Part shown: positions 1-7,197 of the stretch, one piece after another
Layout: the number at the start of each line of letters is the position of its first letter
How positions within the stretch are numbered: position 1 is the stretch's first letter
Source of the DNA: CAYONM01 sp964405325
Lineage (GTDB): Bacteria > Planctomycetota > UBA11346
Length of the DNA: 24,524 nt
Direction of reading: 5' to 3'
Assembly (NCBI GenBank): GCA_964405325.1
Contig: CAYONM010000030.1
Coordinates: 1 to 24,524, forward strand
The notes under the pieces: generated by a model
What the model was told of the DNA's origin: nothing
The model's input: only the letters and a program-made list of their open reading frames with translations
Databases searched by the model: none
Position numbers and translations under genes: made by a program

Positions 1-294
1 AACGCAGGCTTCGGCTCCACGGCTCGACCATCCGCCCCGCGCTCACGCGGCCAGACGGCTACCCGTCCTGGCGAAAGCGGCCACGGCTCCATCGAGTCGC
101 AGAGAAAAAGGTGCGCCCACACCGGCGCGCAGCGCATCGAGTAAGTGTCTGAAGTGCTTCATAACCAAAGGATAAACGATAATACGAGCAAACAACCGAG
201 CCGATGTCAGCAATTCCGGACATGATGAGCAAATGCAGGCATATCCTTTCGTCATGCCTCGGACCAGATGGAGCCGGTCGGTCGCGATGAACGA
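1..294. other. Stretch without a supportable gene, downstream of gpt
   Basis: No convincing gene is visible here. The only open frames are short, lie on the minus strand, overlap one another and give low-complexity Arg/Ala-rich translations with no recognisable domain. The segment follows the gpt stop codon on the minus strand. I see no intrinsic terminator with a T-run. The far end may belong to a gene that lies mostly outside the window, but nothing in the sequence supports one. Confidence 0.4.
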
Positions 295-768
295 TCAGGC
301 CTCTTGCCGATCCTGCTCGACAGCCGGCGGCTGATAACGCAGCTCGAGATCCCAGGGCAAATGGATCCAGGTATTCTGGCTGACCTCGGTCACCCAATAA
401 TCCACCTGCGATGCTCCGGCGGGCTTGACGTAGACCGTCGCCAGATTGGCCTGCGGCAGCAGTTGCCGCACCGCCTTGGCCGTAATGCCGGTGTCAGCCA
501 GATCGTCCACCACCAGAGTATTCTCGCCCTGATCCGGCAGCGCCTTGAGAATGGTCAAAGCCCCCTGGTCCTGGTGATCGTAACTTTTCAGACACAGGGT
601 ATCGATGAGTCGGATACCCAGCTCCCGCGCAACAATGGTCGCTGGGACCAGACCGCCACGAGCCACCGCGACCACCCGTTTCCAGCTGCCCACCTCCAAC
701 AAATGCCAGGCCAAGGCTCGGGCATCGCGATGCATGGTGTCCCAGGAGACGATAAAATCACGACTCAT
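295..768 (-). CDS. gpt: Xanthine-guanine phosphoribosyltransferase
   Basis: This 157-residue cytosolic enzyme should transfer the phosphoribosyl group of PRPP to xanthine or guanine in purine salvage. It aligns by eye along its whole length with the E. coli Gpt type (about 152 residues). The N-terminus begins MSRDFIVSWD. RGGL at residues 37-40 lies in the PRPP-loop region, SYDH at 62-65 matches the family, and the PRPP-binding motif VVDDLADTG is at 86-94. KPAG (about 114-117) and a WIHLPWD segment near the C-terminus are also characteristic. The start is the ATG at 768, preceded by a GAGGAT ribosome site, and it overlaps the stop of the upstream SUKH-like gene by 4 nt (ATGA), so translation is probably coupled. 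It is the last gene of the minus-strand run that starts at 5250. Confidence 0.93.
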   Translation of the reverse strand: MSRDFIVSWDTMHRDARALAWHLLEVGSWKRVVAVARGGLVPATIVARELGIRLIDTLCLKSYDHQDQGALTILKALPDQGENTLVVDDLADTGITAKAVRQLLPQANLATVYVKPAGASQVDYWVTEVSQNTWIHLPWDLELRYQPPAVEQDRQEA

Positions 769-1379
769 TCCGTATCCTCATGGATGTGCTCGAATTCCTC
801 ATCGAGGCGATCGTAGGCGATATCGGCATGCACGATCGCCTCGCATTCCTCTTCGGAAATCACGCCATAGAAGTTCTCCTGCCGTTCGGTCAGCGCGCCC
901 TGGCTCAGCTCACGCAGGCGCTGGCCCCACTCGACCGGCAGATACCGTTGCAGGATGTCGGCGAAATGCAGCAGTGACGAGGTCGCCTGCTGCATCCCGA
1001 CCCGTTCCACCAGAAAGGTGCCGCTGAGCTCCTCCAGCATGACGCGATACAACCAACTCCCGAAATCCGGGGCATAGAGCACCGCGACCTCGTCCTCTTC
1101 CGGACAGAACACCACCGGTGCCGGCAAGCGCGGATCGATGTCGGGATACCAGCACCACAGGTGACCACTCAGGGTCTGGGCGAAGGGCACCAGACCAGTC
1201 ACCTGACGAGGATCCGGCTGCCAGCGCTCCACATGCGAGCTCTGCCACCATTCCAGATCGGTGAATTGGAGATGATCCGCATGATGCGGATCACTACAGC
1301 CATCCCGGACCAACTGCCGATACGTCTCGGGCGCGACGAAATCCAAGCGCAAGGCCAAAGCAGCAATCACATCGCCCAT
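765..1379 (-). CDS. SMI1/KNR4 (SUKH)-like protein
   Basis: This 204-residue protein is acidic at its C-terminus and has no signal peptide or membrane segment. The central stretch GLVPFAQTLSGHLWCWYP, followed by VVFCPEEDE and VLYAPDFGSWLYR, has the pattern of SUKH-superfamily (SMI1/KNR4) proteins: a Gly-Leu-hydrophobic-Pro-Phe strand, then an aromatic-rich strand pair. SUKH proteins often act as immunity proteins against polymorphic toxins, but others are housekeeping scaffolds, and no toxin gene is adjacent here. I placed the start at the ATG at 1379 because the longer open frame runs back through the preceding Cys-rich gene. The Shine-Dalgarno sequence before this ATG is weak, so the exact start is uncertain. 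Its stop overlaps the gpt start by 4 nt. Confidence 0.65.
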   Translation of the reverse strand: MGDVIAALALRLDFVAPETYRQLVRDGCSDPHHADHLQFTDLEWWQSSHVERWQPDPRQVTGLVPFAQTLSGHLWCWYPDIDPRLPAPVVFCPEEDEVAVLYAPDFGSWLYRVMLEELSGTFLVERVGMQQATSSLLHFADILQRYLPVEWGQRLRELSQGALTERQENFYGVISEEECEAIVHADIAYDRLDEEFEHIHEDTE

Positions 1380-1419
1380 GGCGGGCAGGATTGGTGATCT
1401 CAATGATCCCGCAAGCGAT

Positions 1420-1650
1420 TCAGCGATCGCCGAGTTTACCCCAGAAACAGCGATGGTGCCGGCGGCTGTGCATGATGACCTCGTCATCGGAGAGGCCGTC
1501 CATCCAGACTTCGCGTTCGCCCGGCGACAGGCGCTTGAAATCGCACAGAGCACAGTCGGGATCCTGGTCATCCTGATGCGGACACTGGCAGAGCACCTGT
1601 TTCAGCACTTCGCGCAATTCGACGACGTCGGTGGGTTGATCCAGGCTCAT
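1420..1650 (-). CDS. Small Cys/His-rich protein of unknown function
   Basis: A 76-residue soluble protein I cannot name. It carries CQC at 21-23 and CALC at 33-36 (Cys 21, 23, 33, 36), then SPGEREVWMDGLSDDE, then a His-rich end with H61, H65, H66 and C68. The Cys/His arrangement suggests a bound metal such as zinc or an iron-sulfur cluster; that is inference from spacing only. An AGGAGA ribosome site stands 7 nt before the ATG at 1650, which supports a real gene. It lies 86 nt after hydF and 40 nt before the SUKH-like gene on the same strand, so it is probably co-transcribed. Position next to hydF permits, but does not prove, a link to hydrogenase maturation. Confidence 0.7.
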   Translation of the reverse strand: MSLDQPTDVVELREVLKQVLCQCPHQDDQDPDCALCDFKRLSPGEREVWMDGLSDDEVIMHSRRHHRCFWGKLGDR

Positions 1651-1736
1651 GCCAGTCTCCTGTGGACCCGTGGTTCTACGTATAGGTTGATGGTATCAGC
1701 CGGCATTACAACGACGACGGCCATAGCTTCGACGCA

Positions 1737-2966
1737 TCACTCAACGGCGGCTCGGACCGCATCCAAGGCAGCAGGGAAGGGCTGCAGAGCGCGGTCGCAA
1801 ATGCCCAGACTCCAAGCGATGGCCATGCCATAATTCGTAATCGGCACCCCGGCTGCCTGGCAACGGGCGATGCGCGACAGCATGGAACGTCGGTTGTGCG
1901 TACAGCCGCCGCAGTGAATGCACAAGTCATAACTGGCCAGGTCATCGGGAAAATCATGTCCCTGAACGTGGGTCAGCTCCAATTTACCGCCAACGTACTG
2001 GGTCAGCCAACGGGGGATCTTGACTCGCCCGATGTCATCGCCGATGGGATGATGCGAGCAGCTTTCAGCCATCAACACCCGCGAACCCGGCCGCAGCCGA
2101 TCGATGGCAGTCGCACCAACGGCCAGCGAGGACAGATCACCCTTGAAGCGGGCAAACAAGATACTGAAGGAGGTCAGCGGGATTGCCGGTGGCACATCAC
2201 CAGCCACCTTCAGAAACACCTGCGAGTCGCACACCACCAAAGCCGGCGGTTCACGGAAACGCTCCAGGCAATCGCGCAACTCGCGCTCCTTGACCACCAC
2301 CGCCCAGCAATCGCTATCCAACAGATCGCGAATGGTCTGCACCTGCGGCAAGATCAACCGACCCTTGGGGGCTTCCAGGTCGATCGGAACCACCAGCAAC
2401 ACTGGTGAACCGCTTGGCACCAGATCGCCGACAATGGATGGCTGATTGATCAGATCATCCGGACAAGCCTCGATCAGCGCCTCACGAAGCGCCAGCATAC
2501 CTTCGCCCTGGCTGGCAATGGTGCTGACAACGCTCAGTCCATCGTCTTCCAGGCACTGCCGCTGTGCTACCGCCACGGCCTGCTGATCCTGTTTGTTGAA
2601 CACCGCGATCACCGGCACCGAGCGCACACGGAAGGCCTCCAACAGCTGCTGCTCGAAGGCAGTCCAATGGGCATCACCGATCACCAGCACCGCAATGTCG
2701 CAACGCTCGATCACCTGTCGGGATCGAGTCACCCGCTGCTCGCCCAAGGCCCCCGCGTCATCGATGCCGGCGGTGTCGATGAACTGCACCGGTCCAATGG
2801 GCAATAATTCCATGGGTTTTTCCACCGGATCGGTGGTGGTACCGGCGGTGTCGGAGACAATCGAGACCTGCTGACGGGTCAGGGCATTGAGAATCGAGGA
2901 CTTGCCGGCATTCCGCCGGCCAAAGAGGCCGATATGCACACGCATACCGCGAGGGGCAAGCTTCAT
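1737..2966 (-). CDS. hydF: [FeFe]-hydrogenase H-cluster maturation GTPase HydF
   Basis: This 409-residue cytosolic protein matches HydF, the GTPase and scaffold on which HydE and HydG build the diiron subcluster before delivery to [FeFe] hydrogenase. The N-terminal GTPase domain shows G1 GRRNAGKS at 16-23, G3 DTAG at 64-67 and G4 NKQD at 124-127. The middle dimerisation region holds the family-typical RLILPQVQTIRDLLD (203-217). The C-terminal cluster-binding domain has C303-S-H305 and H351-C352-G-G-C355, matching the HydF pattern CxH...HCxxC that holds a [4Fe-4S] cluster. That motif excludes Der/Era/MnmE GTPases. Length is normal. It starts 69 nt after the dnaG stop. HydE, HydG and the hydrogenase are not in the window, so they must lie elsewhere if the pathway works. 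Confidence 0.93.
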   Translation of the reverse strand: MKLAPRGMRVHIGLFGRRNAGKSSILNALTRQQVSIVSDTAGTTTDPVEKPMELLPIGPVQFIDTAGIDDAGALGEQRVTRSRQVIERCDIAVLVIGDAHWTAFEQQLLEAFRVRSVPVIAVFNKQDQQAVAVAQRQCLEDDGLSVVSTIASQGEGMLALREALIEACPDDLINQPSIVGDLVPSGSPVLLVVPIDLEAPKGRLILPQVQTIRDLLDSDCWAVVVKERELRDCLERFREPPALVVCDSQVFLKVAGDVPPAIPLTSFSILFARFKGDLSSLAVGATAIDRLRPGSRVLMAESCSHHPIGDDIGRVKIPRWLTQYVGGKLELTHVQGHDFPDDLASYDLCIHCGGCTHNRRSMLSRIARCQAAGVPITNYGMAIAWSLGICDRALQPFPAALDAVRAAVE

Positions 2967-3035
2967 GGTCGGCAGACTATGGCTTGAGCAGGTGGCTCAA
3001 AGCGCCGCCGGTGAGCGCCTGCCACAGCCAGTCGG

Positions 3036-4850
3036 TCAGGATGCGCGCAGTACCTGGAGCTGCTGCTTGATCGCCATGACCTCCTTGAACAAGGCGTTCA
3101 GGCGCTCGCGATCGCCGTCGGCCTGGGCGGCACGCAATTCATGCTCGATGCGCCGACGACGGGCCTCCAAGGCCTGCTGGCGCAATTTGACGACGCTATC
3201 GCGCAAGTGCGCACCGGCGGTCTGGTCGTCGCTGACGCCGGACAAGGGCGTCTGCCAGCGGGACAGATGCGCCTGCAGCGCCGGCTCAGCCTGGATGCGT
3301 TCGTGCAATTGCAGACCGTTGGCACTCAGCTCGGGCTGTGCGATCCAAGCATCGACAATGCCACGCCAGGGCTCCGGAAACAGCCCCGATTCGACGCCCA
3401 ACTGATCGAAGGCCTCGCCGCGCAGGTATGGAAAGCGGGTCAGAAGATGTAGTATCTGATCCTGTTCCGGCTCCAAAGCCGGCAGCGTTGTTTCCGCCAC
3501 CGGTTCCGGTTGCTGGCTAGGCAGCGGCTCGGCTCCCTGCAAGCGCCGCAGCAGGCGCGCCTGGTCCATGTTTGTCCACAACGACAGCTGCTCCAGACTG
3601 AGCCGAATCAGCTCCTGGTCCTGCAGCCGTCCCAATGGCTCCAGGATGGCATCGATACCTGCCAACAAAGCCCGCGAATCCAACTCATGGGGACGCGGTA
3701 GCGTCTGCCGCAGGAGATGATCGATGTCGGCCCGCGCCGATACCAGCACCTGCCCCAGTAGTTTCTCCCCTTCCGCGTCTGCCAATAGCTCCGCCGGATC
3801 GCGCCCGGTGGGCAGCACCGCTACACGGATCGGCACGCCAGCAGATAAACACGTGCGCACGGCTTTGAGACTGTTGTTCTGGCCGGCCTCGTCGCCATCA
3901 AACAGCAATAACACGCAGCCATCTCCGGCCACCATCTGGCCCAACTGCTTGCCGTGCTCAGGGGTCAGGGCCGTGCCCAAGACCGCGCAGCATTCGTCCA
4001 TGCCGGCCTGGGCCGCGGCCATCACATCGGTCGGACCCTCCATCACGATCACCCGCCCAGCACCACGCGCCGCCTTGCGAGCGCGGTGCAGATTGAAGAC
4101 CACCGAGCTCTTGTGATAGAGTGGGGTATCGCGGGAATTGATATATTTTCCCACCCCGCGACCAGCCTCCTTGGCGCAACGCTCCGCTTCTGGCAGCAGG
4201 CGACCACTGTATGCGATAGGGTGGCCGAAACGATCGCAGATAGGGAACAGCAGGCGCTCGAAAAATCGATCCGAAGGGCTCCGACCCTCGTACTGGACCA
4301 CCAGATCCAGGCGCATCAGATCGTCCAGGTCGAAACGCTGTTGCCGTGCCGCCGCCAGTAAACGACCCCGCCCCGGTGCCCAACCGAGGCGAAACGCCTC
4401 GCAGATCGACCGCTCCAGACCGCGCTGCTCCAGATAGGCACGCGCCTCGACGGCAGACTCGTCTCGCCACAGGCACTGCTCATAAAATTGCGTGGCCCAT
4501 TCCATGATGCGGCGCAATCGCTCACCCTCGCCCTGCCGCCGGCCGTCGCCCTGCTGGTACTCGATTTGAATACCGGCCCGACGAGCGAGAAATTCCACCG
4601 CTTCAACGAAGTCGAGGTTCTCCATCTGCCGAACCAGACTGATCACGTCACCATGCGCACCACAGCCGAAGCAGTGATATTGCTGATCGTTGGTGTAGAG
4701 ATGCATGGACGGTGTCCGCTCCTGATGGATCGGACAACAGGCTTTGTAGTCCTGGCCAGCACGCCGCACCGTGCTGTAGGTGGCGACCAGATCAGCCAGA
4801 TCGGTCGCTTCCTTGATCCGCCGCAACTGCTCCTCACCGATGATGGGCAT
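3036..4850 (-). CDS. dnaG: DNA primase DnaG
   Basis: This 604-residue primase makes RNA primers at the replication fork and binds the replicative helicase through its C-terminus. The N-terminal CHC2 zinc finger is intact: C39, H42, C60 and C63 (CPIH, then CFGCGAHGD). The catalytic core follows, with YSGRLLP and a KYINSRDTPLYHKS segment, then the toprim domain with EGPTDVM and the acidic motif LLFDGDEAGQ. The usual EGYMD toprim motif reads EGPTD here, which keeps the essential Glu and Asp. The poorly conserved Arg/Gln-rich helical C-terminus fits a helicase-binding domain. The start is the ATG at 4850 with AGGAGG 9 nt upstream; a 20-residue longer frame was rejected. Its first 17 nt overlap the end of the thioesterase gene. 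It is not beside rpsU or rpoD, as in the classic proteobacterial operon. Confidence 0.92.
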   Translation of the reverse strand: MPIIGEEQLRRIKEATDLADLVATYSTVRRAGQDYKACCPIHQERTPSMHLYTNDQQYHCFGCGAHGDVISLVRQMENLDFVEAVEFLARRAGIQIEYQQGDGRRQGEGERLRRIMEWATQFYEQCLWRDESAVEARAYLEQRGLERSICEAFRLGWAPGRGRLLAAARQQRFDLDDLMRLDLVVQYEGRSPSDRFFERLLFPICDRFGHPIAYSGRLLPEAERCAKEAGRGVGKYINSRDTPLYHKSSVVFNLHRARKAARGAGRVIVMEGPTDVMAAAQAGMDECCAVLGTALTPEHGKQLGQMVAGDGCVLLLFDGDEAGQNNSLKAVRTCLSAGVPIRVAVLPTGRDPAELLADAEGEKLLGQVLVSARADIDHLLRQTLPRPHELDSRALLAGIDAILEPLGRLQDQELIRLSLEQLSLWTNMDQARLLRRLQGAEPLPSQQPEPVAETTLPALEPEQDQILHLLTRFPYLRGEAFDQLGVESGLFPEPWRGIVDAWIAQPELSANGLQLHERIQAEPALQAHLSRWQTPLSGVSDDQTAGAHLRDSVVKLRQQALEARRRRIEHELRAAQADGDRERLNALFKEVMAIKQQLQVLRAS

Positions 4851-5250
4851 GCACGCAAGCCTCCTGCAGGACCGCCAGCAACTCCGGCGGTAGTCGCGTC
4901 GGTCGACCACCGTCGGTGCTGCAGGCCGCTACCACCACACGGGCTTCAGCGTGCAGACGCTGTCCTGGCCCCAACACCCGGTATTGAAAAGCCAGACGAC
5001 TCGGGCCCAACACCGCCAACTCGGTCTGCACGGTCACGGCATCATCGAATTGCAGACCGCGCTTGTACTGGATGTTCAGATCGATGACCGGCATCATGAT
5101 ACCACAGCGTTCCAGCTCCCGATAGCTGACGCCGATCGCCTTCATGGCCGCGATTCGCGCTTCCTCCAGCCAGGGAATATAGGCCGCATGATGGGCGACC
5201 CCCATCTGATCGGTTTCGGCATAACGGACGCCTAGGCGATGCTCGTGCAT
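4834..5250 (-). CDS. Acyl-CoA thioesterase, hotdog fold (YbgC/4HBT-like)
   Basis: This 138-residue protein has a single hotdog domain. Its start, MHEHRLGVRYAETDQMG, followed by HHAAYIPWLEEAR, matches the YbgC / 4-hydroxybenzoyl-CoA thioesterase family; D14 in ETDQMG aligns with the catalytic Asp. The family hydrolyses acyl-CoA thioesters in the cytosol. The substrate cannot be read from the sequence. I chose the ATG at 5250 because the family N-terminus begins there, though the ribosome site is weak; an open frame continues 37 codons further but with unrelated sequence. It is the first gene of the minus-strand run, and its end overlaps dnaG by 17 nt. There is no tol-pal cluster nearby, so a YbgC-specific role is not supported. 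Confidence 0.85.
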   Translation of the reverse strand: MHEHRLGVRYAETDQMGVAHHAAYIPWLEEARIAAMKAIGVSYRELERCGIMMPVIDLNIQYKRGLQFDDAVTVQTELAVLGPSRLAFQYRVLGPGQRLHAEARVVVAACSTDGGRPTRLPPELLAVLQEACVHAHHR

Positions 5251-5338
5251 GGCGCCGTTCTTGCCGCCGGTCGCGTCGGAGACAAGGGCCGATACCGGGA
5301 GTTGCCTGCAGCAATCGACCAGCACGCTGGACAAGCAT

Positions 5339-5370
5339 AAAAAACCCGATGCCAACGGCACCGGGTTTTT
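5339..5370 (-). terminator. Intrinsic terminator for the gap transcript
   Basis: Read on the minus strand, a stem AAACCCGGTGCC / GGCATCGGGTTT with a 3-nt loop (GTT) ends in a run of T residues. The only imperfection is a G-U pair on the minus strand, which becomes an A-C mismatch on the plus strand, so the hairpin is better on the minus strand. It lies 88 nt before the thioesterase start. It would end transcripts coming from gap, from which it is separated by the 163-bp repeat copy. Confidence 0.8.
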
Positions 5371-5395
5371 ACGAAAAACGCTGATCAGGAGAAGA

Positions 5396-5558
5396 CTTAG
5401 GGTGTGGAAAGAAATAAAGGTAGCAGATCGCGCAGAGATTTTGTCGATCCTTCAAGGCGCGAAGAGCGAGCATATCGAGTATATGTAAGCGATAAGCAAC
5501 GCAGAAGGGCGGCAAAAGATCAAGTGAGACGCTACCTTTATTTATTGACGGACCCTTA
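5396..5558 (+). mobile_element. MITE-like repeat, copy 1 (163 bp)
   Basis: This element and 7035-7197 have equal length, lie in the same orientation and differ at only 6 of 163 positions by my reading. The ends are inverted repeats: 5397-5424 matches the reverse complement of 5531-5558 at 22 of 28 positions, with a perfect inner block AAATAAAGGTAGC. The interior is also imperfectly self-complementary (TTTTG[T/C]CG...CCTTC arms around a CATAT/ATATG centre), so the whole element could fold back. CTTA stands at both ends of both copies, either as a target duplication or as part of the element. It has no credible coding frame, which fits a non-autonomous element. The right end lies on the gap stop codon. 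Confidence 0.8.
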
Positions 5559-6584
5559 CAGGCCCTTGCTGATCATGTAGTTCATCAGGTCGACCACGCG
5601 GTTGCTGTAACCCATCTCGTTGTCGTACCAGCTGACCAGCTTGAAGAAGTTGCTGTTCAGCTCGACCGAGCTACCGGCGTCGAAGATGCTGCTGATGTTG
5701 CAGCCGATAAAGTCGGAGCTGACCACCTCGTCTTCGGTGTAAGCCAGTATGCCCTTCATCGAACCTTCGGCAGCCTTCTTCATGGCGCCCTTGATCTCGT
5801 CCAGGCTGGTGGCCTTCTCGGTCTTGAAGGTCAGGTCGACCACAGACACGGTCGCCGTGGGCACGCGGAAGGCCATGCCGCTCAGCTTGCCCTTGACCTC
5901 AGGCAGCACCAAGGCCACGGCCTTGGCAGCGCCGGTGGTGCTGGGAATGATGTTCTGGGCGGCGGTACGGCCACCCTTCCAGTCCTTGCGGCTGGGGGCA
6001 TCGACCGTCTTTTGGGTGCTGGTGTAGCTGTGCACGGTGGTCATCAGACCCTCGGTCAGACCGAAACCGGCATCCAGTACGGCCTTGACCAACGGCGCCA
6101 AGCAGTTGGTGGTGCAGCTGGCGTTGCTGACAACCTTGTGGCTGGCGGGATCGTAGGTCTCTTCATTGACGCCCATGACGATGGTCTTGACGTCACCCTT
6201 GCCGGGAGCGCTGAGGATCACGCGCTTGGCGCCAGCAGTGATATGCTTGGCAGCCAGCTCGTCCTGCACGAAGAAGCCAGTGGATTCGATCACCAGGTCG
6301 ATGCCCAGATCACCCCAAGGAGCATCGGCGGGATCCTTGACGGAGGTGACTTTGATATCCTTGCCATTCACGACCAGGACATCGTCACCCTTGTGGCTGA
6401 CCTCACCCTGGAAACGACCCTGCATGGAGTCGTACTTCAGCAGGTAGGCCAGGTTGTCGGCGGGAACCAGGTCGTTGACCGCAACGACTTCGATGTCCTT
6501 GCCGAACAGGCCTTGCTCGACGATGGCGCGGAAAACGAGACGGCCGATACGACCGAAACCATTGATGGCGATCTTGGTAGCCAT
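5556..6584 (-). CDS. gap: Glyceraldehyde-3-phosphate dehydrogenase (NAD type)
   Basis: A complete 342-residue phosphorylating GAPDH, the glycolytic enzyme converting glyceraldehyde 3-phosphate, NAD+ and phosphate to 1,3-bisphosphoglycerate. The Rossmann motif NGFGRIGR is at residues 8-15, VNDL at 36-39 is consistent with NAD preference, the catalytic cysteine is C157 in SNASCTTNCLAPL, and its His partner is H185 in TVHSYT. The end WYDNEMGYSNRVVDL is canonical. The ATG at 6584 follows an AGAGGTG ribosome site. It begins 80 nt after the small basic protein gene on the same strand, so the two may share a transcript. The stop codon TAA (5556-5558) lies within the CTTA end of the MITE-like copy, and the probable terminator is beyond that copy at 5339-5370. 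Confidence 0.97.
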   Translation of the reverse strand: MATKIAINGFGRIGRLVFRAIVEQGLFGKDIEVVAVNDLVPADNLAYLLKYDSMQGRFQGEVSHKGDDVLVVNGKDIKVTSVKDPADAPWGDLGIDLVIESTGFFVQDELAAKHITAGAKRVILSAPGKGDVKTIVMGVNEETYDPASHKVVSNASCTTNCLAPLVKAVLDAGFGLTEGLMTTVHSYTSTQKTVDAPSRKDWKGGRTAAQNIIPSTTGAAKAVALVLPEVKGKLSGMAFRVPTATVSVVDLTFKTEKATSLDEIKGAMKKAAEGSMKGILAYTEDEVVSSDFIGCNISSIFDAGSSVELNSNFFKLVSWYDNEMGYSNRVVDLMNYMISKGL

Positions 6585-6664
6585 GAATCACCTCTTAGGG
6601 GGGGTTGGGGAGTGTAAAAAAAACCAATGCGTCAGCGATTGCCGGCGCACTGCATGAGCGGGAC

Positions 6665-6826
6665 TCAGTTGAGCTTGATGTTCCGAACCTTGGGCAGGTT
6701 GGTGACCGGCTTGCCGTCTTCGTACTTGTTCTCAGCACGCAGGCGCTCGAGACGCTCGGCACGACTGAGTACATTGCGATGCTTGGTCAGGCCACCGCTT
6801 CCGGAAAAACTGCTATGCATACTCAT
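6665..6826 (-). CDS. Small basic protein of PVC-superphylum type
   Basis: This 53-residue, Arg/Lys-rich protein begins MSMHSSFSGSGG, continues with LTKHRNVLSRAERLERLR, and ends in NLPKVRNIKLN. That layout (short Ser/Gly start, a KxRNVLxRxERLxxL block, a variable link, then a LPKVxxIK end) is the pattern I know from the small basic protein family of Verrucomicrobia, Chlamydiae and related phyla. Its function is not established; the charge suggests binding to nucleic acid or ribosome. The ATG at 6826 has a strong GAGGAG site 6 nt upstream; an in-frame ATG at 6820 is a less likely start. It precedes gap by 80 nt on the same strand. I count it as the best taxonomic marker in the window. Confidence 0.85.
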   Translation of the reverse strand: MSMHSSFSGSGGLTKHRNVLSRAERLERLRAENKYEDGKPVTNLPKVRNIKLN

Positions 6827-6859
6827 GGCATGCTCCTCAAGTTCTGTGCTGCCAGACCC

Positions 6860-6892
6860 TTATAATATATCTGCCAGGCGGGGGACAGCACC
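6860..6892 (-). promoter_or_regulatory. Possible promoter for the small basic protein and gap
   Basis: An AT-only island (6861-6870) in GC-rich surroundings gives TATATT or TATTAT on the minus strand, a plausible -10 box about 35 nt before the small basic protein start. The candidate -35 (TGCTGT, around 6885-6890) is weak. The same island reads TATAAT on the plus strand, so direction is not certain. Confidence 0.3.
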
Positions 6893-7034
6893 CACCTGAG
6901 CTGAAGGACGCGTAGGCTATGGTGAAAGGCCAAAAGGCAAGATGTTTGACGCCTCCCTCAGAGCCCCCGCCGGGCCGGCGGCGAAGAGCCAGGAACTCCG
7001 GCTTCCGGGCACCGACCGGACGCCTTCGGCGCCG

Positions 7035-7197
7035 CTTAGGGTGCGGAAAGAAATAAACGTTACAGATCGCGCAGAGATTTTGTCGATCCTTCAAGGCGCG
7101 AAGAGTGAGCATATCGAGTATATGTAAGCGATAAGCAACGCAGAAGGGCGGCAAAAGATCAAGTGAGACGCTACCTTTATTTATTGACGGGCCCTTA
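7035..7197 (+). mobile_element. MITE-like repeat, copy 2 (163 bp)
   Basis: Second copy of the element at 5396-5558, in the same orientation and with the same length, flanked by CTTA on both sides. Differences lie mainly in the left terminal repeat (AAACGTTAC instead of AAAGGTAGC), so its two ends pair less well than those of copy 1. It lies between the divergent small basic protein and PAS-sensor genes. The 200 bp to its left hold GC-rich inverted repeats (for example CCGCCGGGCCGGCGG near 6967) but no gene. The two copies bracket the gap/small-basic-protein pair as direct repeats. Confidence 0.8.

Noticed and set aside
43..255. A 70-codon minus-strand open frame at the left edge
   Set aside because: No domain, no good ribosome site, and a composition like other spurious frames here.
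1737..2966. Reading the GTPase as Der, Era or MnmE
   Set aside because: The C-terminal C303-x-H305...H351-C352-x-x-C355 motif and the RLILPQVQTIRDLLD segment are specific to HydF and absent from those GTPases.
5249..5488. A coding frame running through repeat copy 1, with the same C-terminal sequence in copy 2 (6942-7127)
   Set aside because: The shared end comes only from the repeated DNA, the upstream parts are unrelated, and neither has a ribosome site. The shared translation is evidence for the repeat, not for a gene.
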